Counted from the first letter of the stretch, positions 30,885 through 43,228 are shown. The stretch is 64,000 bases of DNA from Chrysemys picta bellii (GCF_011386835.1 NC_088800.1:24170572-24234571), one strand, 5' to 3'. The notes: a model not told the origin generated them from the letters alone. Numbers and translations are program-made.

Positions 30885-32204
30885 ATACAGCAGTATATCC
30901 CAGAGTATTGTGATGAAACTAGTATACTCTGAGCATCCAGTATGTGTATTTTTGGTAATAATAGATACTGATATATTTTTCAGAAACTAGCATTTGTACA
31001 AAAACAATCCTGGTGTGGGAACACACAAAAAAGTGTATGGTGGCCAGAATATTTCAAAAGGAGAAAACCAGTATGTTGATAAGAGATGGCTGCAGCTCTT
31101 TGTGCTTTGATTGCTTTTCTACTGGAGTTAGAGATATTTTATTTTTTAACCAGATGCCATTCTGCAATATGTAACACCTGTTCCAGAGGCAAACTAAAGT
31201 GGCTGTTTACATCGAATATCAAAATGAATGACTTCCCCAGTGATGTGAATCACTTTCAAATATTAAACATAGTTCCTTTTAGCAGTTTGGAACAGCTGGG
31301 TTTGCTGCTTTGAACTACGGGAAGCTGTGTGGATAGGAAAGCTAATCTGCCTTAGGTAAAGCTTGACTTAGCCTTGTATACCATTTACTTAGAAAAAAGT
31401 CCAGACATGCTCTTTCTTTACCACCAAGTATATTGTTTTTACTTTATTGTCCTTTGACAATTTTTTAAAAAAATGTTAATAAGTGGCACACTCCACTTCT
31501 GTTACAGCAAAGTAGATATTTTTATTACCAGAATTGTAATAATAGGGCCTTACTAGATTGCATATAAAATTAAGCTCCCTTGAATAACACTGAGATTTCT
31601 TTCAGTTATTCCACGGCTTGATTCTCATCTGGTGATCAGACTGGCTCTGCTCATTGGTGGTCCTTTCTGCTCTTCTGCCTCTCCCTAGTTCAGTTCTGTT
31701 CCCTTGATTTACTGGATTGGGCTTTGCCTTCTGTAACTTAGAACTGCTGCTCCTGACTGAAATCAAAGCAGTTCTTTTAGAGACTATTGGAGAAAAGAAA
31801 TCCTTCTAAAGAGTTTTTGAAGAGTATTTTAGTGGCTAGAGCTTCAGTACATATATGAGGAAGGTTACATGGACTGTTAAAGGCAGGAAGATAAGACATC
31901 AAGTTACTTAGGAGATGATGTAGAACATAATCTTGAACAAGGTTGGATGATGTTCTGTCATAGACCTCAGTGCAGTATTGATTGTATGTTAAGAAGCAGG
32001 AAAAAACTATAAGGGCCATTATTGAACTTAGTGGTGTGTGACTAGAATAAACTAGCAACAGTGGGCACTGAAGAAGGGCAGAAGCAAGTGAACTGCACAA
32101 TAATAGAGAAGAAATTGTAGTCAGGACTTTGGGGTGGGGGAGAGAAGGGCTTCCTAGATCTTTGGTGCCGTGTGACCTTCTAATCTTTTAAGGTGTCCTC
32201 TGGC

Positions 32205-32205
<1 letters not shown>

Positions 32206-32246
<41 letters not shown>
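32206..32246. repeat. (CT)n(CA)n compound microsatellite
   Basis: About ten CT units followed directly by about ten CA units. Confidence 0.95.
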
Positions 32247-33270
32247 CAGTTTACCACGCTGGGGTCAGCTTTACTTGGATCCAAACTGATAGCTTCTAGC
32301 TGTTTTCAGTCACCTGAAAACTATTCAGTCTATAACACTGTGCTGTTTTTTTTCTCTCCAGTTAGTTAAGTGATTGCTTATTGACATTAGCTTTTCGTCC
32401 AGAAGTTCTAATGTTGATGTGTATTAACACCATGTATTTCCCTAGTGCATTGTCCTTGGAATTGCATTTCTTGATATAGAATAAGAGAAATATAGGTCTG
32501 GAAGGGACCTTGAGAGTTCATCTAATCCACCCCTCTTACCTCCCCCCCACATCCTCACTGAGGCAGGACCATCATTGACAGGTGTTTGTCTAACCTATTC
32601 TTAAAAACCTCCAATGACAGAGGTTCCAATAACCTCAGCCTATTCCACTGCTTAACTCTCCTTAAGTTTGAAAGTTTTTCTTAATATCTAAACCAAATCT
32701 CCCTTTCTACAAATTAAGCTACATTCAGTGGAGGAGGGGGGCTATTGATCACTGTCCTCTTTGTAACGGTCCTTAACATATATTTGAAGAGTGTTATCAG
32801 GACCTCCTTCAGTCTTCTTTTCTCAAGACTAAACATGCCCAGTTTTTTTAACCTTTTCTCGTAGGTCAGGTTTTCTAAATCTTTTATCGTTATTTTTTGT
32901 TGCTCTTCTCTGGACTCTCTCCAATTTGTCCACATCTTTCTTACAGTGTGTCACCCAAAACTGAATCAAAACTAATACTCCATCTTGAGGCCTCACCAGT
33001 GATCAGAAGAGCAGAACAGTTACCTTCCATGTCTTAGCTATGGCACTCTTGTTAATGTCCCAGAATTATATTTGCCTTTTTCACAGCTGCATCATGTTGT
33101 TGACTCATATTCACTTTGTGATCCATATGACTCCCAGATCCTTTTCAGCATTACCTGTACCCATTTTTTATTTGTATATTTAATTTTTCCTTCCTAAGAG
33201 AAGTACATTGCACTTGTCTTTATTGAATTTCACCTTGTTGATTTCAGACCAATTCTGCAACGTGTCAAGG

Positions 33271-34380
33271 TCATTTTGAATTTGAATCCTGTCCTCCAAA
33301 GTGCCAGGGAACCTCTCCCAGAGTGCTGTTACCTGCAAATTTTATAACCATTCTCTCCATTTCATTATCCAAGTCATTAATGAAAATAGTAAATAGTGCC
33401 AGACTCAGGAGAGGTCCCCTGCAGGACCCCACTAGATAAATCCTTGACAGCAAACCACTGATAACTCTTTCAGTATGTTTTTCAACCAGTTGTGCACCTA
33501 CTTTATAGTAATAGCATCTAACCCACATTTTCTTAGTCTCCCTTATGACAGTGTTTCCCAAACTTGGGACGCCGCTTGTTTAGGGAAAGCCCCTGTAAGG
33601 CCAGGCCAGTTTGTTTACCTGCCATGTCTGCAGGTTTGGCAGATCACGGTTCCCACTGGCCACGGTTCGCTGTTCCAGGCCCATGGGAGCTGCTGGAAGT
33701 AGTGGCCAGTATGTCCCTCGGCCCACACCGCTTCCAGCAGCTCCCATTGGCCTGGAGCAGCGAACCGTGGCCAGTGGGAGCTGCGATCGGCTGGACCTGT
33801 GGACGTGGCAGGTAAACAAGCCGGCCTGGCCCGCCAGGGGCTTTCCCTACCCAAGCGGCGTCCCAAGTTCGAGAAACACTGCCTTATGAGAATGTCATGT
33901 GGGACCGTGTCGAAAGATTTGCTAACATCAAGATAAATCACATCTACTGCCTTCCCCATAGTGATTAGGCCAGTAACCCTGTCAAAGAAGTAAATTAGAT
34001 TGGTTTGACATGATTTGTTCTTGATAAATCTATGTTGGCTATTACTCAGCACCCTATTATCCTCTAGGTGCGTTCAAACGGATTGTTTAATACTTTTTCC
34101 CATACCTTTCCAGGTCTCAAAATTAGGCTGACTGTTCTATAATCCTCTGGGTCCTCCTTAGTTCCCTTTTTAAAGATAGGTGCTACGTGTGCCCTTTCCC
34201 AATCCTCTGTGACCTCACCCATCCTCCACAAGTTCTCAAAGATAATTAGTATTGGTTCTGAGATTGCATCAGCTAGTTCCATAAGTATGCTAGGGTGAAT
34301 TTTGTCAGGTCCTGCCAACTTGAATAAATCTAACTTATTTAAATATTCTTTTACCTGTTCTTTACCTATTCTGGCTAGTG
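33271..34380 (-). pseudogene. CR1 ORF2 reverse transcriptase remnant
   Basis: Reverse transcriptase of CR1 copies element RNA into the genome at a nicked target. Pieces in order on the minus strand: LARIGKEQVKEYLNKLDLFK, then AGPDKIHPSILMELADAISE, then WERAHVAPIFKKGTKEDPED (34318-34064); QHRFIKNKSCQTNLI and VDVIYLDVSKSFDTVPHDIL (34052-33890); then, beyond the inserted hAT, GSCRGPLLSLALFTIFINDL and MVIKFAGNSTLGEV (down to 33271). The conserved FADD catalytic block reads FAGN, so both Asp residues are lost. Stops and frame changes also occur, so it is inactive. Confidence 0.9.
33549..33881. mobile_element. Palindromic hAT MITE with perfect 8-bp TSD, nested in CR1
   Basis: Starts CAGTGTTTCCCAAACTTGGG and ends GTTCGAGAAACACTG. 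CCTTATGA flanks both sides (33541-33548 and 33882-33889). The arms, about 145 bp each, are inverted copies: left GGGAAAGCCCCTG, CTGGCCACGGTTCGCTG and GGGAGCTGCTGGAAG pair with right CTTCCAGCAGCTCCC, CGAACCGTGGCCAGTGGG and CAGGGGCTTTCCC. Only a short CAGTATGTCCC-type loop separates them. The two related copies are at 45062 and 47396. Confidence 0.92.
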
Positions 34381-34584
34381 CCCTTCCTCCCTGTTGTTAA
34401 TATTAACTGTGTTAAGCATCTGGTTGCAATTAACTTTTTCAGTGAAGACTGAAGCAAAATAGGCATTAAACATCTCAACCTTCTTTCTGTTGACTGTTGT
34501 TAACTCTTCTTCCCCACTAAGTAGTGGACCTACACTTTCCTTCATCTTTCTCTTGCTCCTAGTGTATTTATGGAGCCTCTTGTT

Positions 34585-34810
34585 CGGGGGTTCTCAAATG
34601 GGGGGTCGGGACCCCTCAGGGGGTCATGAGGTTATTACATGGGGGGGGGTTGTGAGCTGTCAGCCTCCACCCCAAGCCCCGCTTTGCCTCCAGCATTTAT
34701 AATAGTGTTAAATATGTAAAAAAGTGTTTTTAATTTATAGGGGGGGGGGGTGTCACACAGAGGCTTGCTATGTGAAAGGGGTCACCAGTACAAAAGTTTG
34801 AGAACCACTG
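34585..34810. mobile_element. hAT-like MITE nested in CR1, 7/8 TSD
   Basis: Left end CGGGGGTTCTCAAATGGGGG (usual form CAGTGGTTCTCAAA), right end AGTTTGAGAACCACTG. Flanks CTCTTGTT (34577-34584) and TTCTTGTT (34811-34818) match at 7 of 8. Two runs of seven or more G lie inside. CR1 sequence continues on both sides. Confidence 0.8.
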
Positions 34811-35032
34811 TTCTTGTTTTAACCTGTTATATCCCTTTCTAGCTGTAACTCATTTTTGTCTTAGAATTCCTGATTTTGTGCCTACATGCTTGTGCTATTG
34901 ATTTGTACTCATCCTAGGGAATTTTCCCACTTTTTGTAGTATTTGTTTTTGATTTTCAGGTCATTAAAAAGTTCCTGATGCAGCCATATTGGCCTCTTAC
35001 TATTCTTTCTACCTTTCCTTTGCATACTACTG

Positions 35033-35060
<28 letters not shown>

Positions 35061-35063
<3 letters not shown>

Positions 35064-36765
35064 CCAAAGTCTTTGGTCATTCTGACACTGACACTCCCAT
35101 TTAAGACAAAGAGAATATGCAGGTAGATCAGAATATAATCCAAGGTGGCTAAACTATCACTGTAATCACTCAAGAAATTAAAAAGAGATCAAGACTGTTA
35201 ACATCTATTAGAGAGCTTGTGATATTTCCCTGAAAATACTGAGAGCTAATTTGAGCAATTGTAATCTGCCTTACTTAAGGGGCACAAGAGAGAGCTACTC
35301 CCCTAGACTCCAAGAGGAAGTAGTCTAAATCTTCTTGTAATCAATAGAAGATTGCTACGTATCTCCCCCCTGCTAGTCCAGCTGCGCAAGCTGACATATT
35401 GGGGAGGCAGAACCAATGCTATGTTAACTCCCCACTTTTCCATGTCCACCTGCTTAGGGGGTAAGGGAGGGTGAAGAGAATGAGCAGCACCTTCTTACCC
35501 CTATGTACCCAAACTCATGGTTTAGGTAGGCTATGTAAGGGGATGGGGGGGGGGAGAGCAGGTTAAACCCCTTAAATCCAGAGCATGGCCATACAACCAG
35601 GCCTCAAGGAAATACTGTGATAAGATGTTGCAGTCCTTTCTCTGGCCATATTCAGTCAAAACTTCTACTGATTGATTTAAATAGGAGATTTCCTTGTTAA
35701 AGGCTGCAGGATTTGCCTTTCTCAGTCTGTCCAAGCTGCATTCAGTGCAGGATCTGCCAAGGAGTGAGAAAAATGTGGAATGGAGCCTGATCTAAGTTAT
35801 TCCTGTTGTAACATACGCAAATAGTACGAGGACAAAAATGGAGGCCTGGTTAAGATTGGCTGTAAGAATTTGACCAAAGTAATAACAATAATCTTTAAAA
35901 ATCAGCTATGTTGGAAAGGGGTTATCTGTCCAAATGATCAAGTTAAATGAGCGATGATTTGGGGCTAACTTGATCCCCACCCCCCAAAACCTCCTAATCT
36001 ATGGAGAAAAGTCTATCTGCAGTACATCTGACCTCCTCCTCCATCTCCCTTACCTGGACTGGTTCACCATGTCTTATCTTGCCTGTGTGTATTTTTTCCA
36101 ACTGTGTCTGCACTGGGAGCAGTGTGGAACTGTGTTGTTCCCTGAGGAGATTAGGGAGAAATTCTCCCTCAGGCAAACACCTCCCTGAGTGATATGGTGC
36201 TGAGGAGGAATGTGCAGGCTTGATCATGAGTAGACCTCTGCCCTAATGCCTTTGGGTCTATCCCCTGCTCTCCACTAAGTGGAATGACTACAATTATGGC
36301 TGGCCTGTAACAGAAGCAATGCAAGAGGCAGTGATGCTTTCTGTACAATCCCCCTGTCAACCCATAAAATGTGTCCCTTAGACTGCAATCTCTTTGGTAG
36401 GAAACCTGTCTTGCTGAGTTGGCAAAGTGCTATATAAATATACAGTGCAAAATAAATTGTTTTTAATAATAATGCAGGAGCTCACTTAATTAAGAGTCAT
36501 CAGCTAAGGCTCCATTTGGCATTTGGTTTGTTTCATAAGTTACTTTTTAGACCCATAATTCCCAGATTGTTACAGGAATATTAGAATTTTTCTACTTGTA
36601 GAAAGAAGATCTGTTGAGTTTCTCATTTAATTTATTTGAGACTAATATGACAGATTCACCAGCATCTGCTTGCTTGATGAAATGTTACTGAACTTTAAAC
36701 CAAACACCATCAATGAATACGTGAAAAGGCAAAGGAGGATCTATTCAGATATTAAGTGTAAATAG
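35061..36765. other. No gene seen; one L2-like 3' end
   Basis: No supported gene. The stretch 36385-36475 (GACTGCAATCTCTTTGG, GCAAAGTGCTATATAAATA, ending in AATAATAAT) looks like an L2-type LINE 3' end in plus orientation. The remainder is unassigned. Confidence 0.45.
36385..36475 (+). mobile_element. L2-like LINE 3' end
   Basis: GACTGCAATCTCTTTGGTAG, AAAGTGCTATATAAATATAC and an AATAATAAT tail fit the L2 3' consensus (gactgtaagctctttgg ... gcgctatataaataa). Confidence 0.6.
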
Positions 36766-36773
36766 CACTACAC

Positions 36774-37109
36774 CAGGGGTCGGCAACGTTTGGCATGCGA
36801 CTCGCCAGGGTAAGCACCCTGGTGGGCCGGGCCAGTTTTATTTACCTGCTGATGCGGCAGGTTCGGCCGATCGCGGCCCCCACTGGCCGTGGTTCGCCGT
36901 CCCGGGCCAATGGGGGCGGCGGGAAGTGGCGCGGGTGAGCGATGTGCTGGCCGCGGCTTCTCGCCACCCCCATTAGCCCAGGACGGCGAACCGCGGCCAG
37001 TGGGGGCTGCAATCGGCCAAACCTGCCGCGTCAGCAGGTAAATAAAACTGGCCCGCCCCACCAGGGTGCTTACCCTGGCGAGCCGCGTGCCAAACGTTGC
37101 CGACCCCTG
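36774..37109. mobile_element. Palindromic hAT MITE with perfect 8-bp TSD
   Basis: Starts CAGGGGTCGGCAACGTTTGG and ends CAAACGTTGCCGACCCCTG, a perfect 19-bp inverted repeat. CACTACAC flanks both sides (36766-36773 and 37110-37117). The arms pair through CGCCAGGGTAAGCACCCTGG, GCAGGTTCGGCCGATCGCGG and CCGTGGTTCGCCGTCCCGGG against the right half. The loop is at about 36925-36965. It is GC-rich, with many CpG, in AT-rich surroundings. Confidence 0.93.
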
Positions 37110-37751
37110 CACTACACCTTTTATAGCTCTCTTCTTCTAGGGATCATACATGCTGTGTGTGGGTTGAACAGGTGATAGACTTCTATTGCCATGGAAACAT
37201 TCAGCTGTTGGACTGACTCTAATGCAGCACACATGAAGCTTAAAAAATCATCCTCTATTGGGACTAAAATGGAAGCTTCTGGACTTCCAAGCAATGTATG
37301 TTCCCAATGTGCTGCTTCGTAAGTTTCAGAGAAAACTGAGACGTTCCCCAAAGGAGCCTTCATTATATTTTCACTTTGCTTCAACAGAGCCCTTCCCTGA
37401 GCTTTGTATAGTACAGCAGCTCATGAGGAGAGCATATTAATAATGTTTAGTCTATACATCTATGACAAGATTTTCAAAAACTCCCAGCACTAGCCTAACC
37501 CTGTTCTCACTGACTGCAGAGTTAGGTCAATGCTGAGTGCTTTTTAAAAATCACACTCCTAAATTCTAGTGGAATTAGCAGCACTAGTACTTAAGTGACG
37601 GTTTGTAGTTCGAGATACAATAGCATAGTAAAAGCATATCGACAACATAGGTTTCTCTGCAATTTCAATTAGGTTGTTAATGGTGTAGGATTGACAGCCT
37701 TAGAGGCTGAAATCCTTTATTTCCTCTATTTAGCTGCAGAAAAGGCGAATA

Positions 37752-37945
37752 CATTATAAGGCTGGAAAGGCCCCGTGTGATCATCTGGCCTGGCCTCATG
37801 TATAACATGGGTCATAGACTTCCCTGAATTAATTCTTGTTTGAACATACAGTATAGTTTTTGAAAAAACATCTTAGCTTGATTTTAAAATGTCCAGTGAT
37901 GGAATAACCACCTGCAAATGTATTTTTGTCTGACCAACAGGGACC
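37752..37945 (-). mobile_element. Old CR1 LINE 3' fragment
   Basis: Plus-strand words ATTATAAGGCTGGAAAGGCC, TGATCATCTGGCCTGGCCTC, CATAGACTTCCCTGAATTA and TCCAGTGATGGAATAACCAC match, in reverse, a CR1 subfamily 3' region (gaccattatgatcatctagtctgacc ...). Confidence 0.75.
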
Positions 37946-40900
37946 ACCTCTAGGTTGACAGCTCTATGTGATGTCCGTCATTGGCATCTTCAGTAAGACT
38001 CTACATTATTGATGCCAGCTTTGTTTTCTTATATATCTATAAAAAAGATATTGCCACTGAAATAATGACAATGCAACTGCTGCTACAATACTGAAGCATT
38101 TCACACTCTGTGCAATGTAGTTGAGTTGACTTATAGACACAGCTAGGTTGACAGAAGAATTATTCCATTGACCTAACTACTGCCTCTTGGTGAGGTGGAT
38201 TACCTACACTGACAAACAATCCCTTTCATTGATGTAGGGAGCATCTATGCTACAGCTCAGCACCATAGTGTAGATGTGGCCTGAGGCAAATATCCATTCC
38301 CCACAAAGCCAGAAAGCAGCAAGGTAAAAGTACCTAAATAATACATTAGTGATGTCCAAGCATCACCTTTTGGTGTTTGTGATAATTATATAATCAGCTT
38401 TCTGCTGACTTTTGGAAAGCAGAATCTTTGGAATCTGTGTTTGATGCTATTGACTTCAGTGGAGTTGTTCTTGATCTAAACCAGGGTAAGTGAGAGGAGA
38501 AACAAACCAGACTTGTGTGAGTTTAGAGTCCCAAGCATACTCTGCTCCCATAGTATGTCACACTATTTGAGGGTGACCATAGATACCAGTTATCCACAGT
38601 CTACTTCATCTTCCAGCATGATGACCTAGTTTTTGTGTGACTTGTTTTTAAATTCCAGATAACAGTGAAAGGAATATTTATAATAAGAATCAGCAGAAAG
38701 TAAAAGTGAGCAGCTGGAGAGTCTGTTCTTAACATCATTCATCCCTTTACTGGCTGAAAAGAATTAAAGCCAAAAGTTTAGTTGCAGTGATAACATACAA
38801 ATGATGTAATTATCAGATAACCTGATACCATTAGCATGAATTATTCTGAGTTGTGGAAATAATGCCTTGTGGTTAGGCCAACTAACTGGGGTACACAGTT
38901 CATGTTATTAAACATTATATATCTACATTGTAAGAAAAATCTTTTTGATGCTGATATATATCCCGCTTTTATACTCAAACAAACCTAATTATCACCCCCA
39001 AAATATGTATTTGGGAATGAAGCTGAGTTTAAATTGCTTAGAGGAAGAATTATTGACGTTACTAAAGCAGATTTAAGGATCTGTTTTATGCTTTAAAGCA
39101 TTGAAAAATAAAACAAAGAATAATAATTTTTGTATCTAGCACTTTTCAGTAATGAACTAGAATAATGAATGGCCAGTTATGCCAACACAGGCTTCCTTAA
39201 CACCTTTTGAAAGGGGACACTGCATTAGCACACTTCTGAATGCTTGAAATTGCAGAGTAATGATTTTGTTATTGTGATGAACATCTAATTAGACTGAATG
39301 GAGCTTAACCTTGTCCTTATTGTTGCTGATAAATAATATAAGTAACATAATATATCTAACACCTACAAGAGTAACCCTGAAACATCACAATTATTCAAGA
39401 AAATAGACTGTGAGGTGAATAATTACAACAGTGTAGATACCATTTGGTTTTAGAATAAAAAAGTTAAGTGGATTCATTTAGAGATGCGCCTTAATATGAG
39501 TCTGGAATATTTAATTAGGTTTTAAACCAAGTCAGTTCTAAGATTTGGATTTACCTAAATGACACCCTTCTAAGCAGTTCCCATGAGATTTCATTCTCAA
39601 AGGGTAGAAATCTCACATGACATCTCTTTAATGATGGAAGGTTTGTGAGATTGTTCTTGGATACCTTTGCTATGTTTGAATTGGAACTGGAAAATAGGAT
39701 CCTTCCGGTTTGGGATCTGACCTTCTAAAACCAGGGAGACAGGTTTATATCTGAAGGTTCGACTTCAACCCCTCCATCATTAAAATTAAAAATATCAGAA
39801 TCAAAGTTCATTTTTCTAATGATGTTTAAATGTGTTATGCATATGCAACTGTGATATTTAGAAATCACAATATAAAAGGTAATATTGTGATTATGACCAT
39901 GGAGATGTGACAGTGTAGAGGGGAGTTTTAAGAAAACAGTTACATACAGGAAAAAAACAAACCTCTAAATTTGTTTAAAAGCATATTGTGTAAAATTGAT
40001 CCCTAATATTATTGACCAGATGAGTAAGGCTTAGGAATGCAACAATTTTTAATGACAAAATGACTGGAAGGTGTTTAAATAGCTGGAAACAGGGTGCCAA
40101 GTAGTTGTACAGTGCTTAATATTGGCATGATCTTCAGTGCATCATAAAACTTCCTTAAGTGTCAGTTAGTCCTTGTTTTCTCCCTGTAGGTACCACAAGG
40201 TGATCTGTTGTGATGACACAGTGGGATTCAAGATTGATAAGAAGCTGACACATTATTGGACAGCCCAAATAGCTTGCTGTTGTCTTATTGACACCTACAT
40301 GTTTTTTTGAGCTTCCAATCCCCACTGCTAGTCTTGGGTCCTGCCAACTGTCTGCTCTAATTATGTGTCCTTCTGCGTTATATAACTGGGATTGGTGAGA
40401 AAATGAATATAACACTGCAGCATTGAAAAAATAATGCACCTTAAATTAGGATTGCCCAATTATCAGGATTGACTGTGGCATTCTCCACATCCAACAGACA
40501 AGCCTGGAAGTCATTTTGTGCTTGTAAAATTTTGTGATTTGCTTATTTCCTATCTGTGACAAACAAATAAGAACCAGTCTTTGTTGTAGGGCATGTGGTG
40601 TCAAAAGGAAATATGAGATATTACATCAGGATTACCAGCAAGCGTTTCCAAACTGCTTAATTTTTTGGGGGGGGAATCCAGTCCATGACTTTCTGAATGA
40701 TATGAATTGGTGTTTAACTATCCCAAACCTGGGATATTTGTGTGTCTTTAACTAAGCAATCAATGCTTTCTTGTATAGTAGCTAAGTAGGAGAAGGTCAG
40801 ATGTCTTGCTTAGCTGAACATTCTCTCCCAGCATATACTAATCAAGTTGCCCGCCTACTTTTGAGATATAAAACAATACCTTATGGAAAAGGTGTATTTC

Positions 40901-42603
40901 AGTAATTAAGACAAGTAACTCATCAACAGAAAATCCCCGGGCCAGAACATACCTAGACTTTCTGAAGGCCAAACTTCTGAAAGAATTTCAAGGATGTCAG
41001 AATCTATTAGTCTTAGGAGATTTGTACCTCTGGGAAATTTTGCAGTTAACCCAGAAACATCACACCTCTGTGCACACTCTAGCTGTAATTGTATATCAAT
41101 CTAGCTGATCTCCATATGAATACCATATAGATTTCAGTGGTAACTTCAAACTTTTCTGTAAGGTGTTTTGCTCTTTTTGCCAACCATTAGAACTCTATAA
41201 AAGAACATTCTTTTAGCGCTCTGGTTTGATAGTGAGAAAAACACAATACTTCAGTCATACTGCAGATTTGTGCCCTTGAGGTTGTATAGTTTGTCACAAC
41301 ATATAAAACTAATATAACTTCAGCTATTTCACAGTAGAGCCAACAAGAGAGTTTAAATGATAACTTGCATTATACCCCTCTACCTATTTTTTGCCATTAA
41401 AAATATTTACCTAAAGCATGAAAAATAAATTCCAAAGGTTTAGATCTTTTGGGTTGGGGGAAAAATTGAAAACATTTTAAGTTTCCCCACCCCTCCTCCA
41501 ACTCACCCCTTTTGATGAGCCATCTCTCAATAAGAAACAATCCTGGACTCTCCTTCTCACCCATCAGCATAATTTCTTTTTCAAACTGATTATGATCCTA
41601 AAAAGAATTGCTCTGGTAAAGTTTCCCCCCCTTTACCACTGATGGTAGCTGACCAGTTGATTAAGTAAGTAAGCCTCTACTTAATCCAGCTGTCTCCTGG
41701 CCCACTTGCTGGTCCACTCAGGCCTCCCAGATTTGTAGTATTTCACTGACTAAAGCTGTACTGCATTGGGGGGAATTCCTGACTCCATTGAAGCCAATCG
41801 CAAAACTCCCATTGACTTCAGTGGGGCCAGGATTTGACCCCAAAATTCAATCAGTGCTTTTTTAAAGCACGATGGGCCAAATTCAAGTCTGGTGTGAATG
41901 GGGGCAGTACCACTGACTTCTACCTGATCTTGATTTGTCCCTAAGAATACAAGATGCCTGAGTTCAAACTCTTTTTTAAAACAATATTTTCAATACACTG
42001 AATCCATTCCAACCAACCCATTTAAAGATAGATAATAGGAAAAAGAAAACATGTCAGTTGCAATGGGTCTGCAGAAGAAGACTCCATCAAATGCATAAAA
42101 GCTGATGGTTTTCTGTTATCTACAAGTTGAAAGATCCAACAGATTTCTGCAGTCTATATTGAACATAATAATAGATGAAAGTGTCCCAAAGGTGCTTTGT
42201 CTAATATTTTTTCAGCCTTTTAATGAGCTTGTGAACATAAGGGGTGAGTTATATGGTTAACAAGCCAAAGTTACATGGTTAACCTGTGTGAGCAAACCAG
42301 ACAAGGGATCAAATCCTGAAATTTTTATTCAGCTCCTGTTTGGATAAAACTGCTATTGAAAGTCAATGAAGATTGACTCGAAACTAAGTAAGAACTTTAG
42401 GATTTGGCCCATCATTTGAAGGTTCTATTTGAATGAACATTCAAAAATTTGGATGCTTATTCAACTCTTATGTCCATAAATTGGATGGAACCTATCACAG
42501 AACGGTGCGGGGGGGGGGGGGGGGGGATCTCATAAGATTTACTTTTTGTTTCTAGTTGAGTTGGAAATAATTTCAACACCTCCGGGAAGAAACTACAGGG
42601 AGG
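37946..42603. other. No gene seen; one MITE relic
   Basis: About 4.7 kb. A MITE relic with AGACACAGCTAGGTTGACAG and TAGTGTAGATGTGGCCTGAG lies at 38129-38285. The frames at 40155-40439 and 40534-40755 are unsupported. An 18-base G run sits at 42509-42526. Confidence 0.45.
38129..38285. mobile_element. Decayed MITE relic
   Basis: TTATAGACACAGCTAGGTTGAC at the left and AGTGTAGATGTGGCC at the right are weakly inverted. Internal ATTCCATTGACCTAACTAC and GATGTAGGGAGCATCTATGC are words I remember from turtle MITEs. Confidence 0.4.
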
Positions 42604-42782
42604 CATGGACTGTAAAAGCATTGCTGACATTGAGCTTTAAGTCTCCCACTGTTGTACCACTGGTCCAGCTCCACCAGTGCTAGCGACAGTGGGAGTTGTC
42701 ATGGAGACCAATTGCAGGTGTTCTTACCATTCTTATTTAGACCTGTTCTGCAAAACAATGGTAAAAATTCCAGTAGCTGCTC
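42604..42782 (+). repeat. Inverted-pair repeat of unknown origin, copy A
   Basis: CATGGACTGTAAAAGCATTG, CCACTGTTGTACCACTGG, GTTGTCATGGAGACCAATTG and GTAAAAATTCCAGTAGCTGC are shared with the reverse complement of 45495-45678. Over the 140-base core I count about four differences. Just upstream, copy A lacks a 6-bp word (TCTGAA) present in copy B. No terminal repeats, target duplication or protein domain is recognised. Confidence 0.85.
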
Positions 42783-43228
42783 TACACAAGTGCTCCTGTC
42801 ACTTACACCATCAGTTCATACTTATCTTCCATCACTGTCACTCATGCTCATACACTAGTGATGGGTGATATTCAGAAAAAGCTGAATGTAGATACCATGT
42901 CAGTGAATAATAAAGGCAACTGTAAGCAGAAGCTATATGAATTTTGTCAGATCCCCATTCATCATCTTATTCATCTAAACCAGTTCATTCACCCCTAGGA
43001 CTAAAATATGCATGTTTCAGAACCCCAGTTTATCCATCCTATTTTATTAATGTTTATGGAAAAAGTCTTGATTTCTGAAAAATGCAACAGCAATATTTTC
43101 CTCCTTGAAATGCTCTGCTGCTCAAACTCAGTTTATAGTTTAATAGGAAACCTGACCATGAACTGAACCAAAAGGTTTTAGGTTTTTTTCCCTATAATAA
43201 GGAAGGAAACAAAATCACTGAGAAATAT

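Larger units (their letters stand above)
30040..32471. other. No gene seen; several short repeats
   Basis: No supported gene. Contains two L2/MIR-like 3' pieces in opposite orientation (30430-30537 minus, 30686-30775 plus), a hairpin (30797-30884) and a CT/CA microsatellite (32206-32246), listed separately. Confidence 0.45.
32472..35033 (-). mobile_element. Long CR1 LINE copy, interrupted by two hAT elements
   Basis: The left edge (ATAGAATAAGAGAAATATAGG, GGTCTGGAAGGGACC) is a decayed CR1 3' end. Moving right, the minus strand passes through the 3' UTR, the ORF2 C-terminal region and reverse transcriptase domain (33271-34380), and more 5' ORF2 sequence up to about 35033, where a 27-base A run (35034-35060) follows. 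hAT elements at 33549-33881 and 34585-34810 break it. Subtracting them leaves about 2.0 kb of CR1, a rather long copy for this often 5'-truncated family. Confidence 0.88.
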
